64,000 nucleotides of DNA from Tamlana sp038148895 (GTDB lineage: Bacteria; Bacteroidota; Bacteroidia; Flavobacteriales; Flavobacteriaceae), in assembly GCA_038148895.1 (NCBI GenBank), contig JBBVGQ010000001.1, one strand, 5' to 3'. The translations under genes and the position numbers were made by a program. How positions within the stretch are numbered: the stretch's first letter is position 1; every line of letters begins with the position of its first letter. The notes beneath the pieces are model-generated. The model had not been told where the DNA came from. It saw only the letters and a list, made by a program, of their open reading frames with translations, and made no database searches. Positions 19,202 to 28,783 of this stretch are shown one piece after another.

Positions 19202-19209
19202 CAAAAATA
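19202..19209 (-). promoter_or_regulatory. putative -7 box for porU-porV
   Basis: TATTTTTG on the minus strand fits TAnnTTTG. It lies 65 bases upstream of the porU ATG in the porU/gldJ divergent region. No matching -33 element is clear. Confidence 0.4.
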
Positions 19210-19337
19210 CAATAATAAATTTGGAAAACACACGTTAATACAACACAAAACAACGGTGAAAAACAGCAAAAACATCGATGTACGGACTAAAAAATAGGAT
19301 GAAATACACTTTTTTTTGGTTAAAATGCAAAAAATAG

Positions 19338-19368
19338 CTTGCATTGTAAGGTTTAATTATTATATTGC
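19338..19368 (+). promoter_or_regulatory. putative promoter of gldJ
   Basis: A CTTG (-33-like) and TATATTGC (-7-like, one base off TAnnTTTG) are spaced by about 19 bases and end 32 bases before the chosen ATG. The longer open frame that begins upstream would overlap this promoter, which argues for the shorter start. Confidence 0.4.
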
Positions 19369-19399
19369 ACCACCAAAATTTATTAGCTTACTTAAAAGT

Positions 19400-21094
19400 A
19401 TGGATATGAAAAACGTAGTAGCATTAAAGTTTCTATTAGTTTTAGCGCTAATAGTTTCTACAACTAGTTGCAAGAAATCTTCAAGTTCTAAGAACAGCTC
19501 CAGAGCTACTGGATGGCAAATCAATTCCAGAGAAGGCGGATTTCAATACAATACCGATTTCAAAGAACAAGAAACTTCCCCAGGTTTAGTTTTTATTGAA
19601 GGCGGTACATTTACTAAAGGACGTGTTCAAGACGACGTTATGCATGATTGGAACAATAGCCCTAATCAGCAGCACGTTCAGTCTTTTTATATGGATGAAA
19701 CTGAGGTTACCAATGCCATGTACATGGAATACTTAGATTGGATTAAACGTGTTTATCCACCTTCTGAAGATAATTTTAGAGCCATTTACCAAGGGGCCTT
19801 ACCAGACACTTTAGTTTGGAGAAATCGTTTAGGGTTCAACGAAGTTATGACAGACAACTACTTACGTCACCCAGGTTATGGAGAATACCCCGTAGTTGGT
19901 GTAAGTTGGATTCAAGCGGTTGAATTTGCAAACTGGCGTTCAGACCGTGTTAATGAGTACAATTTGGAAAAAGCTGGTTATTTAAAACGAGATGCCAAAG
20001 TTACTGATGTAGATGCTGAACAAACTTTCAGTACTGACACTTACATTAACGCTCCGTCATTAACCTATGGTGGCAATGAAGAAATTACAAGACCAGATGG
20101 TCGTGGAAGACGAAATGTAAGAGTTGACGCTGATGGTAACGAAACTGGAATTTATGCTACTCGTGAGACTGGAATTATTTCACCCAAGTATAGGCTACCA
20201 ACTGAAACTGAGTGGGAATACGCAGCTTTAGGTTTAAGTGAAATTAGAAGCTACAACTTATATCGTGGACGTAAAAAATACCCTTGGGATGGACAATATA
20301 CCCGTAACGGTTCTAGAAAATACCGTGGCGACCAATTAGCTAACTTTAAGCAAGGTAAAGGTGATTACGGCGGAATCGCAGGTTGGTCTGATGATGGCGC
20401 AGATATCACAAATGCCGTTAAATCTTATGAGCCAAACGATTATGGTTTGTACGACATGGCAGGAAACGTTGCCGAATGGGTTGCTGACGTTTACAGACCT
20501 ATTGTAGATGACGAGTTTAACGACTTTAACTACTACCGTGGTAACGTTTATACTAAAAACGCAGTTAATGAAGACGGCACCGTAAAAGTTGTTACTGTTG
20601 ATGATATTGTATATGATACTTTATCGAATGGTAAAGTTGTTGCTAGAAACTTACCTGGTGAAATTTTACAGGTTCCTGTTGACATAAACGAAACTTATTT
20701 AAGAACAAACTTTGATAAGAGCAATGAAATAAACTTTAGAGACGGAGATAAACGTTCATCTCGTCACTACGAAAGTTTTAACGATGACGAGGAAAATGAA
20801 GAAGGTGAAGCTTCTCAAACCAGAAAGATGTACAACTCACCAAAACACAGTATTACAAGAGATTCTCTTGGAAATATTGTAAGAGAGTACGATAAAGCGA
20901 ATGATAGATCTTCTCTAATCAACGATGAGGTTAGAGTTTATAAAGGTGGTTCTTGGAAAGATAGAGAATATTGGTTAGACCCAGCTCAAAGACGCTACTT
21001 CCCACAAGATATGGCAACAGACTATATTGGATTTAGATGTGCTATGTCTCGTGTAGGCTCAAAAAGCAAATCAAAAACCAAAAAGAAAAACTAA
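19400..21094 (+). CDS. gldJ: gliding motility lipoprotein GldJ
   Basis: Outer-membrane-associated lipoprotein needed for flavobacterial gliding; in model species it stabilises GldK and the T9SS motor. The product is 564 residues from ATG 19400 (another ATG follows at 19406). The lipobox STTSCKKSS is at about residue 24. The rest is a formylglycine-generating-enzyme/sulfatase-modifying-factor-like fold without an obvious active site: FIEGGTFTKGR, DETEVTNAMYMEYLDW, YRLPTETEWEYAALG, LYDMAGNVAEWVAD, GGSWKDREYW and FRCAMSR. It is divergent from porU, followed by a strong terminator and then murF. Confidence 0.95.
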   Translation: MDMKNVVALKFLLVLALIVSTTSCKKSSSSKNSSRATGWQINSREGGFQYNTDFKEQETSPGLVFIEGGTFTKGRVQDDVMHDWNNSPNQQHVQSFYMDETEVTNAMYMEYLDWIKRVYPPSEDNFRAIYQGALPDTLVWRNRLGFNEVMTDNYLRHPGYGEYPVVGVSWIQAVEFANWRSDRVNEYNLEKAGYLKRDAKVTDVDAEQTFSTDTYINAPSLTYGGNEEITRPDGRGRRNVRVDADGNETGIYATRETGIISPKYRLPTETEWEYAALGLSEIRSYNLYRGRKKYPWDGQYTRNGSRKYRGDQLANFKQGKGDYGGIAGWSDDGADITNAVKSYEPNDYGLYDMAGNVAEWVADVYRPIVDDEFNDFNYYRGNVYTKNAVNEDGTVKVVTVDDIVYDTLSNGKVVARNLPGEILQVPVDINETYLRTNFDKSNEINFRDGDKRSSRHYESFNDDEENEEGEASQTRKMYNSPKHSITRDSLGNIVREYDKANDRSSLINDEVRVYKGGSWKDREYWLDPAQRRYFPQDMATDYIGFRCAMSRVGSKSKSKTKKKN

Positions 21095-21115
21095 ACCTTA
21101 GTTTTAAAATAATTT

Positions 21116-21148
21116 AAAAAAGTCCTGGCCTAAAGTCAGGACTTTTTT
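21116..21148 (+). terminator. intrinsic terminator of gldJ
   Basis: 12-base stem AAAAAAGTCCTG / CAGGACTTTTTT with a 9-base loop, symmetrical enough to act in both directions. It starts 22 bases past the gldJ stop. Confidence 0.88.
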
Positions 21149-21182
21149 AATACATTTAGTTTTTAATCAAAAAAATTGTCAT

Positions 21183-22466
21183 TTGGAACTAAAAACCTTA
21201 CACAGCCTTTTCTTAAAATGCAATGCTGTTTGCACCGATACAAGGAAACTTCAAAAAAATGATATGTTCTTTGGTCTAAAAGGCGAAAACTTTAATGGTA
21301 ATGAATATGCTGAAAAAGCACTTGAAATGGGCGCAGATTATGCCATAGTTGATGAAGCAGCTTACAATACTTCATCCAAAACCATTTTGGTTGATGATGT
21401 TCTAAAAACACTTCAAGAATTGGCTTCATTCCATAGAGAATACTTAAACGTTCCTATAATTGCCTTAACAGGCAGTAATGGAAAAACCACAACAAAAGAA
21501 CTCATAAACGCCGTTCTTTCCCAAAAATATGAAACAACGGCCACCATTGGCAATTTGAATAACCATATTGGTGTTCCTTTAACCCTTTTATCCATGACCA
21601 ACAAAACAGAAATAGGAATTGTTGAAATGGGTGCCAATCATTTAAAGGAAATTACGTTTTTATGTAATATTGCGAAACCCGACTATGGTTATATCACAAA
21701 CTTTGGCAAGGCCCATTTAGAAGGTTTTGGCGGTGTTGAAGGCGTGATTAAAGGAAAGAGTGAAATGTATGACCACCTCATTGCGCATAACAAAACCATC
21801 ATCATTAACACAAATGATGCTATTCAAGTTGAAAAAACCAAAAATGCCAAAACATTTTCATTTGGAAAGAGCAATCAAACCTCAGATGTAAACATTGAAT
21901 TTGTTGCTGCCCTGCCCCTTGTAAGATGTAGTTATAATGGACTGGAAATAAAAAGCCAACTTATAGGTGACTATAATTTCAATAACATTTCAGCAGCCAT
22001 TGCTATAGGTAACTATTTTAAGGTTGAAGACAACCTTATAAAAACGGCCATTGAAAGTTATACCTCTTCCAATAACCGCTCTCAGATTATTCAAAAAGGT
22101 TCGACCAAAATTATTTTGGACGCCTACAATGCTAATCCTACCAGCATGAATGCCGCCCTTTTGAATTTTGAACAACAAACAGGAAAAAAAATAGCTATTT
22201 TGGGAGATATGTTTGAACTAGGCAAAGAAGCCAAACAAGAGCACCAAAATATTGCAGATTTGGCAACCTCAATGGGAATTGACGAAATTATTTTTGTGGG
22301 TGAAAATTTTTATCAGGCCATAGTCTCTTCTAAAAAAGCCAAACAATACAAGTCGTTTTCTGAATTTGAATCTAATTTCGATTTGTCAAATATTGAGAAC
22401 GCCACGCTTTTAATTAAGGGCTCGCGTGGCATGGCTTTGGAAAGGACATTAGAACTGTTAAACTAA
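21183..22466 (+). CDS. murF: UDP-N-acetylmuramoyl-tripeptide--D-alanyl-D-alanine ligase
   Basis: Adds D-Ala-D-Ala to UDP-MurNAc-tripeptide, the last cytoplasmic step of peptidoglycan precursor synthesis. A protein of 427 residues. The N-terminal motif TDTRKLQKNDMFFGLKG is followed by the ATP-binding P-loop ALTGSNGKTTTKE, then NNHIGVPLT and GSRGMALE at the end. The start is TTG at 21183: no in-frame ATG precedes it downstream of the gldJ terminator, and the N-terminus aligns with what I expect of the family from residue 2. The upstream terminator implies it has its own promoter, or read-through from gldJ. Confidence 0.93.
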   Translation: MELKTLHSLFLKCNAVCTDTRKLQKNDMFFGLKGENFNGNEYAEKALEMGADYAIVDEAAYNTSSKTILVDDVLKTLQELASFHREYLNVPIIALTGSNGKTTTKELINAVLSQKYETTATIGNLNNHIGVPLTLLSMTNKTEIGIVEMGANHLKEITFLCNIAKPDYGYITNFGKAHLEGFGGVEGVIKGKSEMYDHLIAHNKTIIINTNDAIQVEKTKNAKTFSFGKSNQTSDVNIEFVAALPLVRCSYNGLEIKSQLIGDYNFNNISAAIAIGNYFKVEDNLIKTAIESYTSSNNRSQIIQKGSTKIILDAYNANPTSMNAALLNFEQQTGKKIAILGDMFELGKEAKQEHQNIADLATSMGIDEIIFVGENFYQAIVSSKKAKQYKSFSEFESNFDLSNIENATLLIKGSRGMALERTLELLN

Positions 22467-22516
22467 CTTTATAGCTTATTAAGTTTGGTCAAAGTACGTT
22501 GAAACAAAATTGATAT

Positions 22517-25500
22517 TTATCTCACCAAACTAAAATGACCTTTCAACATCTTACCATCATAATATACAATTACATACCAATAATCGCTGTCAGGCATCAA
22601 ACGGTTCTTGTAAGTTCCGTCCCAGCCTGATTCAGTATCTCTTATCTCCTTTAGAAGTTTACCGTAACGATCATATATATCTATATGACTGATAATTTTT
22701 AATCTATCTGGAACAACCCATGTATCATTATTACCATCATTATTTGGTGTAAAAAAACGTGGGGGAACTTGTTCCCTTTCAGTTACAAAACTATCAGAGC
22801 ACCCATCAGCCATTTGTGTGTCATTATACGGTATTACATTAACATAAATTTCTGTATTATAAGGCAAGTCGTCTGAAAAATCAAAGCTTAGGGCATTGCC
22901 TAAATCTAATGCATCAACAATATCTGTTCCTTCAGGACTTGTTCCTACGGACAATATATACCCTGTGGCATTTGGCACGGATTGCCAAGACAAATCAGTA
23001 TCAATGGGAACAGCTGTTTCATTTGGCGCAGGATTATTTATTGAAGTACACGGAAGCAATTCTATGACAATGAGTTCAAAATTTTCCTCAGAATCACATC
23101 CTGAACTGCCAATATCATAAATATAGAATGTTATAGGATAGCCTGAAAAATCAGTGAAATAAATTTTATCCCCCTGGTAGTATACCGTACCATTACCATT
23201 TGGTTCTGTATAATATGCTTCATTACCTGATAAATTTAACCCATCGATACTTGGGAATGTAAAACTGTTGATAACCGTTTGATTTTCTAAATCTAGTATC
23301 TGGGGTTCAGGAATTACGCCATCACAATTGTTATCCAACCCATCACAAAGCTCCGCAGCTCCTGGATAAACGGTGTTGTTGGCGTCATCGCAATCGGTAT
23401 TATCTGTCACATATCCAACGGGAGGTGAACAAGCTTCGATTGGATTGGCGAAATCACCAAAACCATCGCCATCCAAATCCGCATAGTAGGTTGTGGTTAC
23501 ATCTTCATCAATTTGACCATCACAATCATTGTCCAAGCCATCGCAAATCTCGGGTGCATTAGGGTATACGGTTACATCGGCATCATCACAATCGGTATTA
23601 TCAGTAACAGTCCCCGGTGGTTGCGTGCAGCTTTCCATGCCAGGGTCGTTAACATCTCCATACCCATCGCCATCTGCATCTGTATAATAGGTTGTGGTTA
23701 CACCTTCATCAATGGTACCATCACAGTTATTATCAAGTCCATCACAAAGTTCAGGCGCTCCGGTGTAAACTGTTGCATTTGTATCATCACAATCACCTTG
23801 GCACTCTGAGAAACCATCGCCATCATTATCAATTTCATTGGGCGGAATTACTCCATCGCAGTCATTATCCAAGCCATCACATAGCTCTGGTGCCCCTGGA
23901 TAAATGGTATTATCTGTATCATTGCAATCACCCTGACATTCTGAGAAACCATCACCATCATCATCAATCTCATTGGGCGGAATTATGCCATCACAATTGT
24001 TATCCAACCCATCACAAAGCTCCGCAGCTCCTGGATAAACGGTGTTGTTGGCGTCATCGCAATCGGTATTATCTGTCACATATCCAACGGGAGGTGAACA
24101 AGCTTCGATTGGATTGGCGAAATCACCAAAATCATCGCCATCCAAATCCGCATAGTAGGTTGTGGTTACGCCTTCGTCTATTTGTCCGTCGCCATTATTG
24201 TCTAAACCATCACATACTTCCACATCAATACAGTCGGCAACACCATCGCCATCGGTATCCGGAAAACCTTCATCTACAGCACCATCGCCATCATTATCCA
24301 ATCCGTCACACTCTTCTGTATCCATACAATCTGCAATGCCATCACCATCAGTATCAGGAAAGCCTTCGTCTATTTGTCCGTCGCCATCATTATCCAACCC
24401 ATCGCATTCTTCTGCATCAATACAATCCGCAATGCCATCACCATCCGTATCACTAAAACCTTCATCTATCTGGCCATCACAATTATTATCTATGCCATCA
24501 CAAAGTTCTAGTACCCCTGGATTAATTGACGGGTTTGTATCATTACAATCGGTATTGTCCGAAACATAACCTGGTGGCGGTGTACAAGCCACAATACTAT
24601 TACTGGAATCTCCATAGCCATCACTATCTACATCGGCATACCAAAGGGTACTGCAGGTTATAGTCAATAAAAAGTCCTGCTCATCGGCACAACCTGGATA
24701 GACTTCATCATAAATGTAAAGGGTTATTGGGTAACTTGGGAAGTCGGTTGCATTAATCAAATCACCTGCATTATACATGGTGTCTGTGCCACCAATTCCG
24801 GTATAATAAGCCTCGCTACCTGAAAGATTGGTACCATTAATAGCAGGTAGCGTATAACTGTCAACAGCCGTTTGATTAGCCAAGTCTATTATAGTAGCCC
24901 CAACATAGCCACCATCTGTAATAGACCAACCATCACTGGCTATCATATTAGCGCGGGCAGCTTCCCCAGCGCAGTATTGGCTAAAACCACCTCCGAAGGG
25001 CACACTAGGGTTAAGGTTTTGAGCATCCCAACCGATTAATAGGCTATCATAATTGGAAACTGAAAGTGTTGCTCCTAAAAACATGTTGTCTGCCGAGGTA
25101 AGATTGCCAACATTCCAATTGCCCAAATCTTGATCAAATGCCACAGCATCGCGAAACATGTTTCCCATATTTGTCACATTTACTACATTCCAATTTCCAA
25201 TATCTGTATTAAAATTACTAGCTCCCCAAAACATTCCATACATAATTGTGACATTACTCACATTCCAGTTACCAATATCTTGATTGAAAACACTTGCAGC
25301 ATTAAACATTCTAAACATAGTCTCAACATTTCCTACATCCCAATTACCAATATTTTGATTAAAAGCAGTAGCTGCACCGAACATTTGATGCATATCAGTA
25401 ACGCTACTAACATCCCAGTTTCCAATATCCTGATTGAAAGCACTGGCTGCCAAAAACATAGTGCGCATATTGGTAACCGAACTTACATTCCAATTTCCAA

Positions 25501-28500
25501 TATCCTGATTAAAAACACTGGCACCTTGAAACACACTATCCATATTGATAACCTTACTTACATCCCAATTTCCAATATTTTGATTAAAGGTGCTACAACC
25601 GTAGAATAAGCCGCCCATATTTGTTACATTGCTTACATTCCAACTGCTGATATCTTTGTTGAATAAAGCAGCGTTTAAAAAAAGACCGCCAGACATATCG
25701 ATTACATTGCTTACGTCCCAATTCCAACTTCCTGTTCCTTGACCTAAGCTGTTACAACTGTTAAACATGGCATTCATACTTGTTACATTCCCAAGGTTTG
25801 GAACATCTGCAGCATTAATAATTAAATTAGTACAATCTTTAAATGCCTCTCGCATAGTGGTCCACTGGCTACAACCCCATTGGTCAATAGAAATTAATTT
25901 AAGAGCATCTATGGAATCACTTCCCATATCTATTTGATTAAGCTGCCCTGAAATAATGACCTGATAGTATCCAGAATTTACATACGTGTGTGTAGGCACG
26001 CCATCAGTGGTTACAATACCATCTCCCCAATCGATACTGGAAATAGTTCCACTAAGCGGAATACTAATTTCTTCATTAGCTGTAGTGGTTTGCCAAGTCG
26101 TAATAAAATCACATAAAGGGTCTGTTAAGGTCAACAAAAAGTCCTGCTCATCGGCACAACCAGGATAGGATTCATCATAAATATAAAGGGTGATAGGGTA
26201 ACTCGGGAAATCGGCATAATTTATAACATCACCAATATTATAAATCGTACCATTCCCTCCGGGCAAGGTATAATAAGCTTCATTACCAGAGAGGTTAGTG
26301 CCCGTGATAGCAGGAAGCGTAAAGCTGTCCACTGCGGTTTGGTCTGCTAAATCAGTAATGGTGGCCCCGGCATAACCGCCATCGGCTATACTCCAGCCAT
26401 CACTGGCTATCATATTGGCACGGGCAGCAGCTCCAGCACAATACTGGCTAAAACCTCCACTGAAAGGGACTCCAGGATTTAAATTTTGCGCATCCCAACC
26501 AATGAGTAAGCTATCATAATTAGCAATAGATAAGGTAACTCCCGTAAACATACTTCCAGCAGAAAGAAGACTGGTTACATCCCAAGATCCTAAATCTTGG
26601 TCAAAAGAAATAGCATTACTAAACATGCTCATCATATAGATAATGTTTCCAGTATTCCATCCGCCAATGTCCTGATTAAAAGCAGAAGCATAATAAAACA
26701 TCCATTGCATAGTGGTCACACTACTTGTATCCCAAGCCCCAATATTTTGATTAAAAGTAGATGCAAAATAAAACATATTTGCCATGGTGGTTACATTACT
26801 AGTGACCCAAGCTCCTATATCCTGATTAAAGTTGGTGGCATTCCAAAACATAAAGGCCATATCAGTCACATTACTAGTGTCCCAAGTCCCAATATCCAGA
26901 TTAAAATTTGAAGCTCCCGAAAACATAGAATTCATGGTAGTAGCTGTACCGGTATCCCAATTCCAATTACCTGTTCCTCCACCAAGAGAAGTACAGTCCA
27001 AAAACATTCTACTTATATCCGTTGCATTAGAAAGGTCTGGTGCATCTAGAGCATTTATTACTAAACTACTACAGGCTGTAAAAGCACCTTTCATAGTTGT
27101 CCATTGGCTACAGCCCCATTGCTCTACAGACAAAATATTAGGAGCACTCAAACCAACAGCAAAAAAGTCAATCTTGGTTAAAGCACCTGTAACTGTTATT
27201 TGATAGGTGCCTGGACTAGCATAAATATGTGAAGGTGTTTGTACACCATCTGTTGTTATGGTACCGTCACCCCAATCTACAGAGGTGATAGTCCCCCAAA
27301 TAGGAACTTTAACAGTCTCATTAGTCACCGTGGTTTGCCAAGTGGTGATGAAGGGACTAGGTTCCTGGGGAGTGGAGTTGTTTAAGTATAAAGCAGTTAC
27401 TTTGTTAGTGTAAGCAGCTCCAGTATTTCCTGTAATCAAGACATCTTGATCTCCGTCCCCATCTACATCGGCAAAAGTAAGATTACTATAAGTTACCCCT
27501 GTAAAAGGTAAACCAGTAATTTCGGTAAAATTCCCATGGCAATCACTAGAGTATAATGATGCTGAAGGTCCAGAAGTTTCAGTGCCTGTTGCGAGCACAT
27601 CTAAATTTCCATCCCCATCTATATCTTCAAAGCCAACAGAACAACGGTATAACCCTGCCAAAACACTACTATTGGGTGATAAAGTAAATTGTCCCGAACC
27701 ATCATTTTCATAAATATCTAAATGCAATCCGGCACTTGCTCCTGAAATTAGAATATCTAAATCACCGTCATTATCTACATCCCCAAAATCAATCGATCCC
27801 TCTTGAACCCCCGGTAGGTTTGATAGATAACTAAAATTCCCTGCTCCGTCATTACTATATAAATAGGCTATCTCTTGAGCAGAAGTTACCCCTGTTATTA
27901 GTAAATCCATGTCACTATCACCATCAATATCAGCAAATTTACAATCGCTGAAACGTACACCTGAAAACGGAGTACCCAAAACTTCGGTAAAGTTACCTGC
28001 CCCATCATTTGTGTAGAGTCTGGCCACTTCTACTAAACTTTGACTCCCAATAATTATTAAATCCAAATCATTATCTCCGTCAATATCTGCAAAATCACTG
28101 TTTCCAGTTGCAGTTCCTATAAAGGGTGTTCCTGCTACCAAAGTGAAGTTGCCTAACCCATCATTAGTATAGAGCTGGGCTATGTAGGTGTTAAGTACAC
28201 TAAATCCTACTATAAGTACATCCAAATCCCCATCTGCATCTACATCGGCAAAATTTACAGAGCTTTGATATACCCCTAAAAATGGTGCTCCTGCATCTAA
28301 GGTAAAGTTACCAACTCCATCATTTAAATAGAGTTCAGCTATTCTAACCCCTGAATTGTTTGTGCCAGTAATTAATACATCTAAGTCCCCATCCCCATCT
28401 ACATCAGCAAAGGCAGAATCGCCATGAGTGACGTCATCGAAAGGCACCGTGAGATCTTCTGTAAAGATAATTTGTGCTTTCAAAATACCTGAAAACAGCA

Positions 28501-28540
28501 TAAAAAATAGCAACAGAGCTATATAGTAATTTCTTACCAT
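22517..28540 (-). CDS. giant mosaic surface protein (FG-GAP, BspA-like and MopE-like repeats) with T9SS type B sorting domain
   Basis: About 2007 residues from ATG 28540, which has an AAGGAGGG ribosome-binding site 7 bases upstream. A signal peptide ends near ILKAQ. Approximate layout: eight FG-GAP/VCBS-type repeats (FADVDGDGDLDVLITG) at 27-390; a PKD-like strand block at 398-470; a first BspA-like (DUF285) repeat set at 474-690 (MFY-AS-FNQ-IG-WD units); a second copy of the whole PKD plus BspA module at 812-1165; Asp/Cys-rich MopE-type repeats (ELCDGLDNNCDG) at 1298-1746; a fibronectin-like block at about 1830-1925; and a type B sorting domain from FFTPNNDGNNDTW to the end. It is predicted to be a calcium- or metal-decorated adhesin at the surface. 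No enzyme domain is seen. It is the last gene of a minus-strand surface-protein block. Confidence 0.85.
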   Translation of the reverse strand: MVRNYYIALLLFFMLFSGILKAQIIFTEDLTVPFDDVTHGDSAFADVDGDGDLDVLITGTNNSGVRIAELYLNDGVGNFTLDAGAPFLGVYQSSVNFADVDADGDLDVLIVGFSVLNTYIAQLYTNDGLGNFTLVAGTPFIGTATGNSDFADIDGDNDLDLIIIGSQSLVEVARLYTNDGAGNFTEVLGTPFSGVRFSDCKFADIDGDSDMDLLITGVTSAQEIAYLYSNDGAGNFSYLSNLPGVQEGSIDFGDVDNDGDLDILISGASAGLHLDIYENDGSGQFTLSPNSSVLAGLYRCSVGFEDIDGDGNLDVLATGTETSGPSASLYSSDCHGNFTEITGLPFTGVTYSNLTFADVDGDGDQDVLITGNTGAAYTNKVTALYLNNSTPQEPSPFITTWQTTVTNETVKVPIWGTITSVDWGDGTITTDGVQTPSHIYASPGTYQITVTGALTKIDFFAVGLSAPNILSVEQWGCSQWTTMKGAFTACSSLVINALDAPDLSNATDISRMFLDCTSLGGGTGNWNWDTGTATTMNSMFSGASNFNLDIGTWDTSNVTDMAFMFWNATNFNQDIGAWVTSNVTTMANMFYFASTFNQNIGAWDTSSVTTMQWMFYYASAFNQDIGGWNTGNIIYMMSMFSNAISFDQDLGSWDVTSLLSAGSMFTGVTLSIANYDSLLIGWDAQNLNPGVPFSGGFSQYCAGAAARANMIASDGWSIADGGYAGATITDLADQTAVDSFTLPAITGTNLSGNEAYYTLPGGNGTIYNIGDVINYADFPSYPITLYIYDESYPGCADEQDFLLTLTDPLCDFITTWQTTTANEEISIPLSGTISSIDWGDGIVTTDGVPTHTYVNSGYYQVIISGQLNQIDMGSDSIDALKLISIDQWGCSQWTTMREAFKDCTNLIINAADVPNLGNVTSMNAMFNSCNSLGQGTGSWNWDVSNVIDMSGGLFLNAALFNKDISSWNVSNVTNMGGLFYGCSTFNQNIGNWDVSKVINMDSVFQGASVFNQDIGNWNVSSVTNMRTMFLAASAFNQDIGNWDVSSVTDMHQMFGAATAFNQNIGNWDVGNVETMFRMFNAASVFNQDIGNWNVSNVTIMYGMFWGASNFNTDIGNWNVVNVTNMGNMFRDAVAFDQDLGNWNVGNLTSADNMFLGATLSVSNYDSLLIGWDAQNLNPSVPFGGGFSQYCAGEAARANMIASDGWSITDGGYVGATIIDLANQTAVDSYTLPAINGTNLSGSEAYYTGIGGTDTMYNAGDLINATDFPSYPITLYIYDEVYPGCADEQDFLLTITCSTLWYADVDSDGYGDSSNSIVACTPPPGYVSDNTDCNDTNPSINPGVLELCDGIDNNCDGQIDEGFSDTDGDGIADCIDAEECDGLDNDGDGQIDEGFPDTDGDGIADCMDTEECDGLDNDGDGAVDEGFPDTDGDGVADCIDVEVCDGLDNNGDGQIDEGVTTTYYADLDGDDFGDFANPIEACSPPVGYVTDNTDCDDANNTVYPGAAELCDGLDNNCDGIIPPNEIDDDGDGFSECQGDCNDTDNTIYPGAPELCDGLDNDCDGVIPPNEIDNDGDGFSECQGDCDDTNATVYTGAPELCDGLDNNCDGTIDEGVTTTYYTDADGDGYGDVNDPGMESCTQPPGTVTDNTDCDDADVTVYPNAPEICDGLDNDCDGQIDEDVTTTYYADLDGDGFGDFANPIEACSPPVGYVTDNTDCDDANNTVYPGAAELCDGLDNNCDGVIPEPQILDLENQTVINSFTFPSIDGLNLSGNEAYYTEPNGNGTVYYQGDKIYFTDFSGYPITFYIYDIGSSGCDSEENFELIVIELLPCTSINNPAPNETAVPIDTDLSWQSVPNATGYILSVGTSPEGTDIVDALDLGNALSFDFSDDLPYNTEIYVNVIPYNDTQMADGCSDSFVTEREQVPPRFFTPNNDGNNDTWVVPDRLKIISHIDIYDRYGKLLKEIRDTESGWDGTYKNRLMPDSDYWYVIVYYDGKMLKGHFSLVR
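23318..23500 (-). repeat. intragenic direct repeat, copy A (MopE-type unit)
   Basis: A 183-base stretch that matches 23987-24169 with a single difference, at a spacing of 669 bases (223 codons, so frame is kept). It encodes one long-form MopE-type unit (TTYYADLDGDGFGDF to LCDGLDNNCDG). Confidence 0.9.
23987..24169 (-). repeat. intragenic direct repeat, copy B (MopE-type unit)
   Basis: Partner of 23318-23500. The one base difference changes DGDGFGD to DGDDFGD. The near-identity points to a recent duplication or gene conversion. Confidence 0.9.
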
Positions 28541-28547
28541 GGGCAAT

Positions 28548-28555
28548 CCCTCCTT
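28548..28555 (-). promoter_or_regulatory. strong Shine-Dalgarno of the giant surface-protein gene
   Basis: AAGGAGGG on the minus strand, 7 bases before ATG 28540. It decides the start against an in-frame TTG two codons upstream, which would sit too close. Such a full anti-16S match is unusual for this phylum. Confidence 0.65.
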
Positions 28556-28783
28556 GTAGATAGTTGTTGTTTATGTGCAGAGAAAAATCTTAAATGACAT
28601 TTAGCCGCGTCCTTAAAACTATTAATAAGATTTACAATCATGTATATTTTTCGATAAAATACCTTTCTTGACGGTTTATTAATTTTATTGAGGGTTTTCA
28701 ACAGTGTTGAATACAACAGATAACATGAAAGAACATTTAGATTAATTTAAACACTTCCAGCTTAAAAATGCACAACTTCATAA

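Noticed and set aside
22482..22531. 8-base inverted repeat between murF and the giant gene
   Set aside because: 34-base loop and the right arm is within coding sequence of the giant gene; likely chance.
23692..24456. His-rich 254-codon open frame on the plus strand
   Set aside because: Antisense shadow of the repeat-rich giant gene; composition comes from the complement of Asp/Gly codons and has no start context.
23318..24500. Regularly spaced near-repeats resembling a CRISPR array
   Set aside because: The unit follows codon phase of the giant minus-strand gene and encodes MopE-type protein repeats; no fixed short repeat with unique spacers and no cas genes.
25100..26930. Long run of similar ~75-base units, possible satellite or CRISPR
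   Set aside because: They are BspA-like protein repeats inside the same open frame, with conserved amino acids and drifting third positions.
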